From Tuctoria greenei (Eukaryota; Streptophyta; Magnoliopsida; Poales; Poaceae), in assembly GCA_036927565.1 (NCBI GenBank), contig JAYESD010000005.1, positions 8,276,565-8,340,564 of the forward strand: DNA of 64,000 nt, written 5' to 3'. The notes below the pieces were generated by a model. It had not been told where the DNA came from. It saw nothing but the letters and a program-made list of their open reading frames with translations, and did not search any database. This document shows, piece after piece, positions 21,502 through 32,999 of this stretch. Within the stretch, counting starts at the first letter, position 1. Every line of letters begins with the position of its first letter. A program made the translations under genes and the position numbers.

Positions 21502-24500
21502 TTAAGTGTAGAACTTATGGAGGTGCTCAATGTTCCAAGGATTTGGGAGAGGTGTCCCATCCTCAGTGGCCAAGCGAACGCTCCCGGGACAGGATACTTT
21601 AATCACTCGGAAGGGTCCCTCCCAGCTGGGGGAGAGTTTGTTTAACCCTTCACTGGATTGTATTCTCCGTAGCACCAGGTCGCCTTCCTCGAGCTGTCGG
21701 TTGTGTACATGCTGCTGATGATGGCACCAAAGGGCTTGGCGGTATCGGGCATTCCGAACAGCTGCTTGGCACCTTCCCTCCTCAAGGAGGTCTAGGTCTT
21801 CACGCCGGAGCTGGTCCTGCGTGGCTTCGACGAAGGTTCGGACCCGGAGTGACCCCAAGGTAACTTCTGGAGGAAGGATTGCTTCAGCTCCATACACCAG
21901 GAAGAAGGGTGTCTCTCTAGTTGATCGGTTTGGAGATGTCCTGTTGCCCAGAGAGTGGGCGGAAGCTCTCCAATCCAGTTGGCACCATGTTTTTTCAAGC
22001 GCTCATAGGTGCGCGTTTTGAGTCCTTTAAGAATTTCAACATTTTCTCTCTCGGCTTGGCCATTGCTAGCTGGGTGAGCTACGGAGGCGTAGCAAACTTG
22101 AATGCCGAGATCTTCGCAATATCCTTGAAATGCAGAGCTTGTGAATTGGGTCCCATTATCAGTGATGATTTTGTTTGGGACTCCAAATCTGCATACAATG
22201 GACTGCAAAAAGTTGATAGCAGATTGCTTGTTTATTGTCACAACTAGAGTTGCTTCCGGCCACTTGGTGAACTTGTCAATGGCGACGTACAGGAACTTGT
22301 AACCTCCGACGGCTCTTGGGAAAGGTCCCAAGAGGTCCACCCCCCACACAACGAAGGGCCATGTAGGAGGTATCATTTGTAGGGCCTGAGCCAGTGTGTG
22401 AATTTGCTTTGCATGAAATTGACATGCTTCGCATTTCTTCACCAGCTCAGTTGCATCCTGAAGTGCTGTAGGCCAGTAGAAGCCATGCCGAAAGGCTTTA
22501 CCAACCAACGTGCGGGAAGACGCGTGGTTCCCACACTCGCCTCCATGGATTTCTGCGAGGAGCTCGCAGCCTTCTTCCCTAGTGATGCATCGCATTAGGA
22601 TGCCGTTGGCACCACGCCGGTAGAGATCCCCTTCTACCAACGTGTATCTTTTAGTCAATCTGACTACCCGGTCAGCGGATACATCATCGTCAGGAAGGAT
22701 GTTATCTTTGAAGTAGTTCCAGATCTCCGAGATCCATGCATCGGAACTAACTTGAGCATTTGAGTCTTGCGTGCTGGGTTGCTCGGAGCTTCCGGCAGCA
22801 CCTATGACCCTTGATGGCTGCCATGGTAACAGGGCCATCGGGACCGTCAGCTTCGGGATGCTGATCTCGCCCCCTTCGCTCAGTTCGGCAGGCTGAGCTG
22901 TGAGTTTTGACAACCTCTGGACAAAAGTTCCGTCAGGAGCCAGAACTCCGGTTGACGCTTTCGTCGAGAGTTCGTTGGCTTCAGCGTTGTGGGCACGCTG
23001 GACATGGTGGAGATCTAGGACCTCGAAGTCCTTCTGAAATATCTGGACTTCAAGGAGGTAAGCAGCTAGCTGGAGATTGTTGCAGGAGCATTCACCCTTC
23101 ACTTGCTTAATGATGAGATGTGAATCTCCCTTGACCAGCAATTGCTTGACACCGTATGATAGTGCCACCTTTAGTCCGTAGATGAGTGCTTCGTACTCCG
23201 CCATGTTGTTGGTCGCCTTGAAGTCAAGGTGTACCATGTATTTTACCTTCTCCCCGGTTGGTGCAAGGAGAAGGATTCCAGCTCCGGCCCCCTGCTTTTG
23301 CATGGAGCCGTCAAAGTAGAGGGTCCAATGAGGCTCGGTGAAGACCGGAGCTTCGTGTTCCGGCTTCTGCTCATTGGGGCCCCCAGGGTTTGATGGAGAG
23401 GGATTCCATTCCGCCACGAAGTCTGCCAATGCTTGACTCTTGAATGCTTGCCTTGAAATGAATTCGAGATCGAATTCGGCCAATTCCGCTGCCCACTTTG
23501 CAATATTCCCAGTTGAGTTGGGATTATGCAAGATTGCTCGAAGTGGGTAAGAGGTCACCACTGAGATCTTGTGAGCTTGGAAATAATGGCGAAGCTTCCT
23601 GGAGGTGATAAGAACTGCATAGAGCAGCTTATGCACCTCTAGGTATCGAGTCTTGACATCATGTAGTACTTCACTGATAAAGTACACCGGGCGCTGAATG
23701 GTCCGGACCCTCCCGGAGGGGCCCAGAGCTTCCTCTTCATTGATCCGGGTCCTCTCGTAGGGATCCGGATTTTCTTCGGTGACCTCCGGGTTCTGGCTGG
23801 AGGAACCCGGAGCTTTTTAAGAAGCGGCCTGGACCCTCCCGGGGGAGTCTGGGTCTTCTGAAGTGGTTTCTTGTGGATTCGAGTCTGGGAGCTAGGACCC
23901 AGACTCGCTTTCAGGGACTTCCGGACCCTCCTGAAGGTGTCTGGATTCCTGAGTATGGGGTAGTTCCGGTCTTTCCGCGACCAGGACCATACTGATGACT
24001 TCGTCAGTGGCTGAAATGTAAAGCAATAAAGGCTCACCAGGGTTTGGAGCTACCAGAAATGGTAGTGTGGTGAGGAACTGTTTTAGCTCCTGGAACGCCT
24101 TTTCTGCTTCTTCAGACCATTGGAATGGTCCGGACTTCCTCAATAACTTTAAGAAGGGAAGTGCCCGTTCCGCCAGCCTTGAAATGAATCGGCTGAGGGC
24201 TGCTAGACATCCAGTTAGCTTTTGGACATCTTTGATGCGGGCTGGTGGCCGCATGTCTTCAATGGCCTTGATCTTCGCTGGATTAGCTTCTATGCTCCGG
24301 TGACTTACCAGGAAACCAAGAAGTTTTCCGGAGCTAACCCCGAAGACACACTTATCTGGGTTTAGCTTTGTGCGGGTAGCCCGCAGCCTATCGAAGACAG
24401 CCTGTAATGTGTCAAGAAGTGACTCCTTGTTCTTGACCTTGACCACAATGTCATCAACATACACTTCCACTACGTCTCTAATGAGGTCTTCAAAGGTTTT

Positions 24501-25079
24501 GTACATAGCTCGTACAAAAGTTGAAGCTGCATTCTTGAGACCAAACGGCATGACTGTATAACAGTACAATCAATCTACTGTGATGAAAGAGGTATGCTCT
24601 TCATCTTCCCTAGACATTCTGATTTGATGATACCCAGAATATGTGTCTAGGAAACACAGTAATTCACACCCGGAGGTGGAATCCACTATCTGATCTATTC
24701 TAGGTAGTGGGAATGGATCTTTTGGACATGCCTTATTTAGTGTTGTGTAGTCGATACACATCCGAAGCTTCCCGCCGGCCTTGGGCACAACGACTGGGTT
24801 TGCCCGCCATTTTGGATGGAAGACTTCTCGGATGAATCCAGCTTCGAGCAACTTCTTCACTTCTTGTCGAATGAAGTTCTGTCGCTCTACAGATTGCTTC
24901 CGAGGATTCTGGTGCACAGGCCGGGCGTCAGGGTAGATCTTTAGATTGTGCTCAATCACTTCCCTGGGGATCCCAGGCATTTGTGACGGTTGCCAGGCAA
25001 ACACGTCGACATTAGCCCGGAGGAAAGCGATGAACGCGAGTTCCTATTTGTCGTTTAATCCTCCCGATATACGGGTGGT
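21502..25079 (-). pseudogene. gypsy pol: RT, RNase H, archaeal-type RNase H, integrase
   Basis: From the right end the minus strand encodes RT (KLRMCIDYTTLNKACPKDPFPLPRIDQI is split over 24700-24800; catalytic YVDD at about 24450-24461), the connection domain, and the element's own RNase H. A Tat-type second RNase H follows at about 23327-22960, with YFDGS, NMAEYEAL and KGDS motifs. Integrase comes last: an HHCC zinc module near 22560-22430, a DDE core from about 22330, and a GPF/Y-like C-terminus (SPSWEGPFRVI) near 21600. Stops or shifts near 25078, 24570, 23700-23890 and 21900 inactivate it. The final Asp of the second RNase H is Asn (22974-22976). Confidence 0.88.
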
Positions 25080-27461
25080 CTAAGCGACATCAGAACCGAT
25101 TTGGACGACTTTGACGGGGATGTCGGCATCGCCGCTTGGCTGCACACGAGGTGCAGATGTCGAGCCTCGTTGACGAATGCTCAGGGGTTTTGGAGCTTGC
25201 TCCTGCCTGGAGTCCTCCTCTTGCGCCGTGGTAAGTGCATGGAGTTCTTCCAGAGCAGTTACTCTGGCAGTACGATCTCCGCGGATCCGGAGAATGCCTA
25301 CTGGTGTTGGCATCTTTAACACCAGGTAGCTATAATGAGCAGCTGCCATGAATTTGTACAGGGAAGGCCTACCCAAGATGGCATTGAAAGATAAGTTGAT
25401 CTGAGCAACGTCAAAGACCAACTTCTCGGTGTGATACTTCTCCCGTGTCCCGAAGGTAACGGGGAGAGTAATAGCTCCGAGTGGGGTAATTGCCCCCGGA
25501 CCTACTCCGGAGAAAGGTCGGGAGGGGAGGAGATCCGAAGGTCGGAGCTGAAGCTTGGTGAAAGCTTCGAAGCTTATGAGGTTAAGCCCCGAACCTCCGT
25601 ATACCATGACATGGTGGAGCTGGATGTTATTGATGGTAGGATATATCATCAAAGGTAGCTGACCTGCTCCAACCATGCTTCGAGGGCAGTCTGAAGCATC
25701 AAAAGTGATAGCTGTGTCCATCCACTTCCGATGAGGCTCCGGTCTGGCTGTAGGAGCTACAGCGGCCATGTCTCGTCGCATAGTCTTGACGACGCGGCGG
25801 GAGGTGATGTCCCATGATCCACCAAATATGGTGTTCATGGTCTTCCGACGCTCGTTGTCAGAGACGTCGGAATCGTCGTCGATAGAGGTGTAGACGGCCT
25901 TCAGGACCTTTTTGGGATCCTGAAAACCTAACTCCTCTTCAGCCGGAGCTTCGTCGACTTTTTGTTTTCCTTCCCTCTGTCGGAAAGGAGCTTCTTCTCG
26001 GCGCTTGTTGTAGCGCTGGGCAAGGTTTTGGACCTCCCGGCAGTCTTCCAAGCTGTGGCTGCCCGTTTTGTGAATTGGACACCACACCTTGGGTTTGCCA
26101 CCGTCTTCAGAAGACGGTCGAGGTCGCTTCTCGGGGCGTGGCCCCCGGTCACCCGGAGCTGTAGCAGCTGTAACATTGGATGCACCGGTCGACGGCTTCT
26201 TCTTGCCGTTGGTCTTCTTCTTCTTCTTGCCACTCACAAAGGTAGCGGCTTCTTCTTTGGAGGATTTCTTGTGACCCTCCGGAGTTGGTTTGGAGTGCAT
26301 CTCACGGCCCTCCGCAGCTCTGGCACATTTGTCGGCCAAACTGAAGAGTTCCGTGACACTGGTGATTTCCTTGATCGCCAGTTTCTCCAGCATCTTCTTA
26401 TCCTGTACACCCTGTCTGAATGCCACAATGACAGAGGCGCTAGAGATAGAAGGGATAGTGTTTCGTACCTGAGAGAACCTCTGGATGAATGATCGCAGGG
26501 ATTCTCCCCCTTTTTGCACGACTGCAAAAAGGTCCAGTTCAGTGCCTGGTCGGGTGTATGAACTGCCGAAGTTGGCGATGAACTGCTAGCACAGCTCCTC
26601 CCAACTGTTGATGGAGTTGGGTGGAAGGCTCATAAACCAGGACCTGGCAGTCCCAGTTAAAGCCACTGGAAAGTAATTGGCCATTAAGGCCTCATTTCCT
26701 CCAGCTGCCAAGATAGCAGTGGAGTAAATTCGAAGATATTCGACAGGATTGACAGTCCCGTCGAACTTCTCCAGCAGGTGAGGCCGGAACTTCTGTGGCC
26801 ACCTGACCATACGCAGATGCATGGCCAGGGCTAAACAGCCTCCTCCCACTCCTTCAGGAGCAAGAACATCTTGAGCTTCTCGTCTTTCACGAGCACGCTC
26901 AATATGGACTCGGCCGTCCTGTTAGCGGTATTGGCGATCAAGCTCCGCCCGAAGGTCATGAGTTGAAAGCCTGGATACCATGTGAGTGCGTCGTGCCCCT
27001 GAAGGCAACGACGTCACTTGTTGTGATGCAGAACGTCTCCTGTTGTTGAAAACGTGCGGACCAAGTCTGCCAGACAATGTCCTTCGCTGCGACGGGGCCC
27101 GTCCTGAAGGAGGAGGACCCTGGTTACTGATGCGGTCGGCTGCTGCTGCAACCAAATGTTCCACATCGGCCCTCCACTGCTCCAGTGCATCCCGAGATCC
27201 ATCCGGAGGTGGTGGGCGTTGGAGAAGAGCACGTGCTGCATGGAGCACGTGTTCCGGGTTGTCATGATTTCCCGACGCAGTGACTGACGCCGGTGCACCA
27301 TCGCGTTGTCCAGCTTGATTTGCTAGTGGAGGCGGCGGTGGTGGCAGTGTGACTCCTGCTGGCGTTGAGGCCCCTGCTGGTGGCTGCATATTGGAGGGAT
27401 TGCCCCCAACAGCTTGAACAGCAGGGTGACCGTTGGATGATCCAACAGCTGAGTTCACCAT
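25080..27461 (-). pseudogene. gypsy gag and protease
   Basis: The polyprotein starts at about 27461 with a Pro/Ala-rich N-terminus. The Retrotrans_gag domain spans about 26800-26300 (FDGTVNPVEYLRIYSTA, GTARSWFMSLPPNSINSWEEL). A basic linker with a CPIHKTGSHSLEDC knuckle-like motif lies near 26060. An aspartic protease-like segment follows near 25600-25330 (VYGGSGLNLIS where the family has D-x-G-S/A, and FNAILGRPSL). In-frame stops interrupt it near 26920 and 26587. Protease is in the same frame as gag, as in other Tat elements. The first Asp of the protease appears replaced by Gly in YGGSGLN. Confidence 0.85.
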
Positions 27462-27498
27462 TCACGAAATCTCAGGCGCCCCTACCTGGCGCGCCAAC

Positions 27499-28338
27499 TG
27501 TCGGTGGTTTGGATCTGACAGATCTCCCGACACTACTAAAGTGTTAGAGGAGTTTGTGGTTCGGTGTGGGCGCGCGGAGATTCAAGAAGGTGAATTGTAA
27601 ATGACACAAGATACACAGAGATTTACGTGGTTCAGGCCACCTGAGCGTAATACCCTACTCCACGGGTGTGTTGGTGTTGTATTAGCTGTATGAGCTTGTG
27701 TCGAGCATTTTTGGAATATGTGTAGTCCATCGTCGGCTTGTCATTTTATAGTACAAGGGCAGGCCGTTACAAGTTAGCCTGGCCCGACATGTGGCCCCGG
27801 CGGTTATTAGTATTGATACTCATTCAACACGTTTAACTGCCCTTAATGATCGGGTAATGGGCTTTGACAGCACCGTTACTGGTAATTAAGGTCATCCGAT
27901 CGTGTGTCATTAATTTGGTATTAATGACACTTAATCGGGTCTTGAAGTCCTTGATTCCCCTTTGAAGATCCGAAGCCGTTGTGGAGTCTTCCGGAGGTTA
28001 GAGGTTGAAGATCCGACGGTTGGGCACGTGGTAGCTTCGGAGTATACTGTGGGAAACAGGTAGCTCCAGATCTACCTGACACGTGTCAGATCCGGAGCTT
28101 CCCTCGATCTGGGGTTAGGTCCGGGGGTGCCATTTCGGTACATAGTCCGGAGCTTCCCCCTTGTGGGTGGTAGCTCCGATTTGATAGTACACGTGGCGAC
28201 CCTGGGATTAACCATGTTGGAGAAGCGGGTCCGGTTATATCTGACATGTGGGCCTCCGAAGGTCTTCAAATCAAATAGATGACTTTCCTTTGAGATCTTT
28301 GTAACCTCAAGGGGTGTACGGTTTCCAGGGTACCGACA
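27499..28338 (-). repeat. 5' LTR of the gypsy element
   Basis: The 840-bp LTR is bounded by TG and CA and followed on the minus strand by the PBS. Its TATAAAA is at 27744-27750 on the minus strand and would drive the genomic transcript. G-box motifs (ACACGTGGC near 28190, GGCACGTGGTAGC near 28024, ACACGTGTCAG near 28080) lie upstream of the TATA box. Confidence 0.92.
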
Positions 28339-29876
28339 ATAGCATAATACAACGGAAGTGGATTCCCGTTGAAGTCACGATCAGACTTTTCCATAGCAGT
28401 GGCAACCTATTTGGTTTTGTTCCCTGCTCTGCCTATCGGGACAAGAAGACGACAAGATTTTTCCTTAGCAATATCATCGACAACAAACTTATAGGTTGAC
28501 TCTGAGCCTGACATAGAACCTACGCTGCTAGGATAGGCAGTTGGAGATACCAATTGCTCCTTTGGCACGGGAACCATCGTTGTACTCGGTGCCACTAATT
28601 GTCCCGATTGTCTAAGTTGTTCCAATATTTCTTGCACATTTTCTTTGACCTTTTGAGCAATCGTTTCGTCAAGTGTTTTCTTAAACTTCTCACGTCTTCT
28701 ATATGTGTCTTTATCTTTAGGGAAACCATCTGATCAAGACATTTGAGAAGAGACTGCTCAAACCCGTCCACTGTGTTTAGGGTTTTCTAAGATAGCAGTA
28801 AGTTGGTCATTCTCCCTCTTCGGCTTGAAGAGACCCTTCTGTTGCTTTTCAATTACTTCTTCCATTTTTTCCTCTACTTCATTCACAAAGTCGTGCTTTT
28901 CAAGTTTGCCCTCGCTGGTCAAACCTGACCGAGCAAAGACCCACTGCTGAGTTCTCTCATCGCAGCCTTCTAACAAGTGAGGATTGTCCTTACTGGTAAT
29001 TTTGTCTAATATCATATTCCATTTCTGGACTTTGGGAAAATATCCGGCAGACCCCAAGCGATGATGGTATTTGTTTTTTTTTGACAAGCTCTGACCTAGT
29101 TGCACTTAGAGCTTTAGCATCACGCGTGGTCTTTTTACGAACAAACTCTTGTCACTGAGCTTGTGTTATTTTTCCCATCTTCCTCGGGCTAGGGACCTTA
29201 TCGGCCTTAACATAAGCATCCATTTCACTCTTCCAGCCACGAAACTTCTTGCCGCAAGAGACCAATGTTGCTTTCTTTGCAGCTTCTTCCGTGCCTTTCA
29301 GGAACTTGAATTGTTTTTTTATTTTTTTCCCACAACTCATTATTGGTCTCCTCGGGTAATTTTCTCCAATTCTCGGTTGTGATCGGCACGAGCTCTCTAA
29401 CAAAAAAACCGCATGCATTTCGGTACTTGGTAACTGAATCCAGTGGTTCTTGGGGAAGCCCACCTGGACTGACCCTTGTTATGTACATGATGCGGTCCAA
29501 TGGACCCTTATTGGGAACTCGTTGCCCTCGTTTCCACTTGAGTGAAAATGAGGATTCATCGATTGGAGAACCTTCTGTAGTTTTAGGAGCCGAAGTCACC
29601 TCGTTATCTTTGCGATTAACCTAGGTAGAAAAGAATTATAAGGCTTCGTATACTTGACAACCAGTATTAACTTGAACTGCTGAAGTTAAGATTCGTGATC
29701 CATACCTCGTCGGTAGGATCATATTCCGGGTCGAGATCCTCTGAAGTCTTTTTAATTTTTATATTAGGAAAATGATCTGATGGACTATGAAAGGAGCCTG
29801 AACTACTGGAGTCAGTAAACTCCATATTATCTTCTTTATTGTTACTACCAACACCAGTCTTCTTAGGGCTTTCCAT
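28339..29876 (-). pseudogene. CACTA copy 1: 5' part of Transposase_24/Ulp1 gene
   Basis: The minus strand starts at ATG 29876 with an acidic serine-rich exon ending at a GAG/GTATGG donor near 29703. A second exon from about 29623 encodes the Transposase_24 domain (Ptta/En/Spm, PF03004): FFVRELVPITTENWRKLPEE, VSCGKKFRGWKSEM, CDERTQQWVFARSGL and FKPKRENDQL. Frameshifts near 29300 and stops near 29155 and 28755 show decay. The last part, DIAKEKSCRLLVPIGRAGNK, is the usual bridge to the middle of the protein; the frame is then cut by the gypsy element and resumes at 15381. The protein probably binds subterminal repeats, by analogy with En/Spm. Confidence 0.75.
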
Positions 29877-30840
29877 GCTAGAACTAATAAGACAAAAAAT
29901 ATAATGAATGACATATTAACTCTACATGAAGTGTCCCACAGAACCATCAACCACTTGTGCGTGTCAAACAACTTATGAAGTCATGGCCAAAACACGAGTA
30001 CAAGGTGAGATATTCGACTTGCTATACCGTTACATCCAGCATGTGGTTAGAATGGATGGTGCTTAGGATAAAAAGAACAAGACACATTCCTTAATTGACC
30101 GAGAGGGACTACAATCCAAATCGCCTCTCATTACACAAGTTCATCTTCTTTCAGATTTTATCCCATATCTAAGTATATTATGCCCTAAGCACGTTAACAG
30201 TGGTGGCCTTGCCACACAATTCAAATTTTACCGGTATAATCATGGCTAAGCTTGATATTTCGCAAAATAAAACTAACCTAGACCTTCGTGGGACGGCTAG
30301 GGTTCAAAAACATAAAAAAAATCTATGCACGGTGGCAACGAGAGGGTATCACATGGTCAAAAGCAAATGATCTGGTGATGCCTCATGTAGCTTTTGCCAT
30401 AGTATCCACACAACACTTTCCCAACTTTGCTCTCTACAACCAAAGGAACTCATTTCATGGCATGGTCTTCAAGCACCAAAAATGGCAGTATTGCAGTTAG
30501 AATATCTATCAAGTTCAAGAAACTGTTTAAAGGAATGTTGAAGGGTTTTAGAACTTTATTTACCGAACCCTAACCAAGGGACCCTAACCGAGGAGGGAGG
30601 CGGCACGGGGATGGAGGAGGGAAGGTCGAAGGGTTTAGGGTTTATCGTGAAGCTCGACGGCAAGGGCGCCGTACCTAGAAGTAGCGAGGGTGAAGCAAAC
30701 GGACAACGACGAAGCTCGGCGGCGACGGCGAAGCTCGGCGACGAGAGCGGCGAAGACTTGGCGGCAAATAAAAATTTTGGCAGCCTGACGACGTCTAAGT
30801 GATTTCATCCGGGTTAGGTTTTTCCAACGCAGCTGAGGGG

Positions 30841-30848
30841 TATATATA
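30841..30848 (-). promoter_or_regulatory. TATA box of the CACTA copy 1 gene
   Basis: TATATATA lies about 960 bp upstream of the ATG at 29876 on the minus strand. The sequence between (30830-30600) is GC-rich and leader-like. An array of CTCAGGCGG motifs lies directly upstream. Confidence 0.5.
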
Positions 30849-30854
30849 GACGCC

Positions 30855-31140
30855 TATCTTCTCAGGCGGATTTTAAGTACCAACCACCTGAGAAGATGGT
30901 TATCTCAGACAGGTGGTAATTACCAACCGCGTGAGAAGATGCAATTATCTCAGACGGTTGTTATTAATACCTGCCTGAGATAATCTTTTTCTCAGGCGAT
31001 TATTCAGTATCAACCGCATGAGAAGATCTTTATGTAATCTTAATTAATATTCTTTTCATTTATTAATATTCTTTTTCTCAGACGGTTATTCAATACCAAC
31101 CGCCTGAGAAGATATTTACTTCTTCTTAATTAATATTCTT
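30855..31140. repeat. CTCAGGCGG repeat array
   Basis: Alternating TCTCAGGCGG/TCTCAGACGG and CCGCCTGAGAAGAT motifs recur about ten times at 20-45 bp intervals. They differ from the ATCACAGGCGG motifs at the element ends by CTC for ATC-CA, and so form a second motif class inside the same element. Confidence 0.65.
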
Positions 31141-31799
31141 GATTAAATATGGAGCCTTTCAAAAGCCCAAATTCCACTTTCTTGTAATATGATTGATTAT
31201 TAAAGGTTACTATTAAATTTCACTTCATAAAGCCTTTGAAATTGGTTAGAACATAAAAAACATATAACAATTGCTATTTGTCATTTTTCTATCTTGATGA
31301 ATATAATGTTTTTTTATTTATTTTTTAATGAACATTTCTAGTCATCATACCAACCTCTATGATTTTTTTCAGATTTTTTTTTAAACTTTTTTGAATCAAT
31401 GTGTGTTCAAAATTTGATGAATGCCTCATATGTATATGAGCATTTAGTTAGAATGATGGATAATTTGAATTTTGACATGTTGGAATGCTTTAAAAAAATT
31501 AACAAAATTCATACATGTATAAATAATACAAATATGTTTATACAAACCAATTTTAGTGAAGGATCTTTTTTTAGGAGATACACAAATGTGAATAATATGT
31601 GAGTATAAATTAATTTGATATGTACTAAAACATTACAATGTCAGCTATACAAGTTTTAAAATATTTGGTTCGGGTGGTAGATGTTAATTTTTGAAAAATA
31701 TAGAAGAAAGAATCGTCGAATTTGGACTCAATTTGCATAATCTATGCATGTTTGAGTATTTATATTGGAATCTAAATAAAAAAGCAAGGGAAAAGAAAA

Positions 31800-31905
31800 T
31801 TGAAGAACAGACTCGGACAATTATCTCATACGGTTGGTAAGTAATACCCGTCTGGGATAATCTTTTTCTCAGGCGGTTATTCAGTATCAACCGTCTGAGA
31901 AGATG
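31800..31905. repeat. Second short CTCAGGCGG array
   Basis: Four motif copies match the end of the array at 30855 closely, including TAATCTTTTTCTCAGGCG and TTCAGTATCAACCG. The 660 bp between the arrays is AT-rich and has no coding signal. Confidence 0.55.
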
Positions 31906-31983
31906 TTATACCCTCACAACATGCCCCAGGTGTTATAACCAATGGGTATAACACCATCGATTATAACATGCAAATTATGGATA

Positions 31984-32566
31984 CTAAATATCAAAAATTT
32001 TCCATTGCGTTGCATCACCAGAGTGTCGAATATGTTTTTCATTCTTCTTGTGCTGCTCGGAATGCCAACGCATAAGTTCAGCCTCCCTAGGGTTTGAGAA
32101 CAAACGCTTCAAGCGATCAATTACCGGAAGGTACCACATCATCAAGGCAGAAATTTTTCTCTTATTCTTCTCGTCTGCATCGCCAGAAGTATCATCATCG
32201 ATCGTCACCTTCAGAACCAATAATAAACTTCTTATTCTTTTGAGACTTTCTCATGTTGGTAACATACTGGTGATTATAGTCCTTCTTATATCCACTGACA
32301 CCACAGATGGTGCATCTAGTTGCGAGCATGCTCTTTGCGATACAGAATACAATGATTCACACAAACGTGTATTTTTGTCACACCTAGTGCCATCGGTTAT
32401 GCTTGCCCCAACAAGTGTTATACCCTCACAACATGTCTTGGTTGATGCAAGCATAACCTTAACATCACTTTTTATGTTGTTGAAGGTTGCCATCATAGCT
32501 TCACGCTGTCTAACCTGGACATTGCCACTCATATGCAGGATCTCTTTATCTTTAGCCCGATTCTGA
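31984..32566 (-). pseudogene. tnp2 transposase N-terminal remnant
   Basis: The frame at 32220-31984 contains MMWYLPVIDRLKRLFSNP and LMRWHSEQHKKN, hallmarks of plant CACTA transposase family tnp2 (PF02992). The catalytic DDE core should follow but is absent: coding identity stops at about 31984. The frame at 32532-32251 upstream has RQREAMMATFNNIKSD and may be a neighbouring exon or unrelated. This remnant cannot supply transposase. Confidence 0.75.
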
Positions 32567-32660
32567 TTTCGTTAGCTTCGGCACATCCTTCACTTATAAC
32601 TACAATTAACATGTGTGGTAAGGAAGCTTCACTTATTTGATAAATCTATGCTTGAAAGAT

Positions 32661-32772
32661 TAAGGTTAAATCCTTATATAAGTGTAAAAACAAGATTTGT
32701 GATTGAAGTTGTTCGCTAAGGTTAAATCCCTATGTAAGTGTAAAAACAAGATTTGTGATTGAAGTTGTTCGC
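32661..32772. repeat. 56-bp direct tandem duplication
   Basis: Two adjacent copies of a 56-bp unit beginning TAAGGTTAAATCC and ending GTTGTTCGC differ at about three positions. The duplication lies between the tnp2 remnant and the right subterminal repeats of CACTA copy 1. Confidence 0.85.
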
Positions 32773-32999
32773 TTCCTCGCTTTTGTGAAGCAAGAAAGTA
32801 GGTATTGATTTTTAGTCAATATATTTAGGCATTAAAACTGAGAAATGAGCATTCTAAGTTTTAAAATCGACGGGGGGAAAAGAAATCTTTTAAATGGATG
32901 GGAAAATCCTTCCAAGGATCGTCAGACTTCAAATTGATGCTTTCAACAATCCAAATGATGAGCCACGTGTGTTACTTGCATCTACAAGAACTTGTTGTG

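Larger units (their letters stand above)
15382..28338 (-). mobile_element. Ty3/gypsy retrotransposon, Tat lineage (Grande-like)
   Basis: The 12,957-bp element has two 840-bp LTRs (15382-16221 and 27499-28338) and a perfect 5-bp duplication, ATAGC (15377-15381 and 28339-28343). Next to the right LTR the minus strand reads TGGCGCGCCAGGTAGGGG, a typical PBS. The order is gag, protease, RT, RNase H, second RNase H, integrase. The space between pol and the 3' LTR holds a gene on the opposite strand. A second, archaeal-type RNase H and an antisense gene are known features of Tat-lineage grass elements such as Grande. Several in-frame stops make it non-autonomous. Confidence 0.92.

Noticed and set aside
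30611..30802. Plus-strand ORF of 63 residues
   Set aside because: It lies antisense to the leader of the CACTA gene and has only GC-rich low-complexity sequence.
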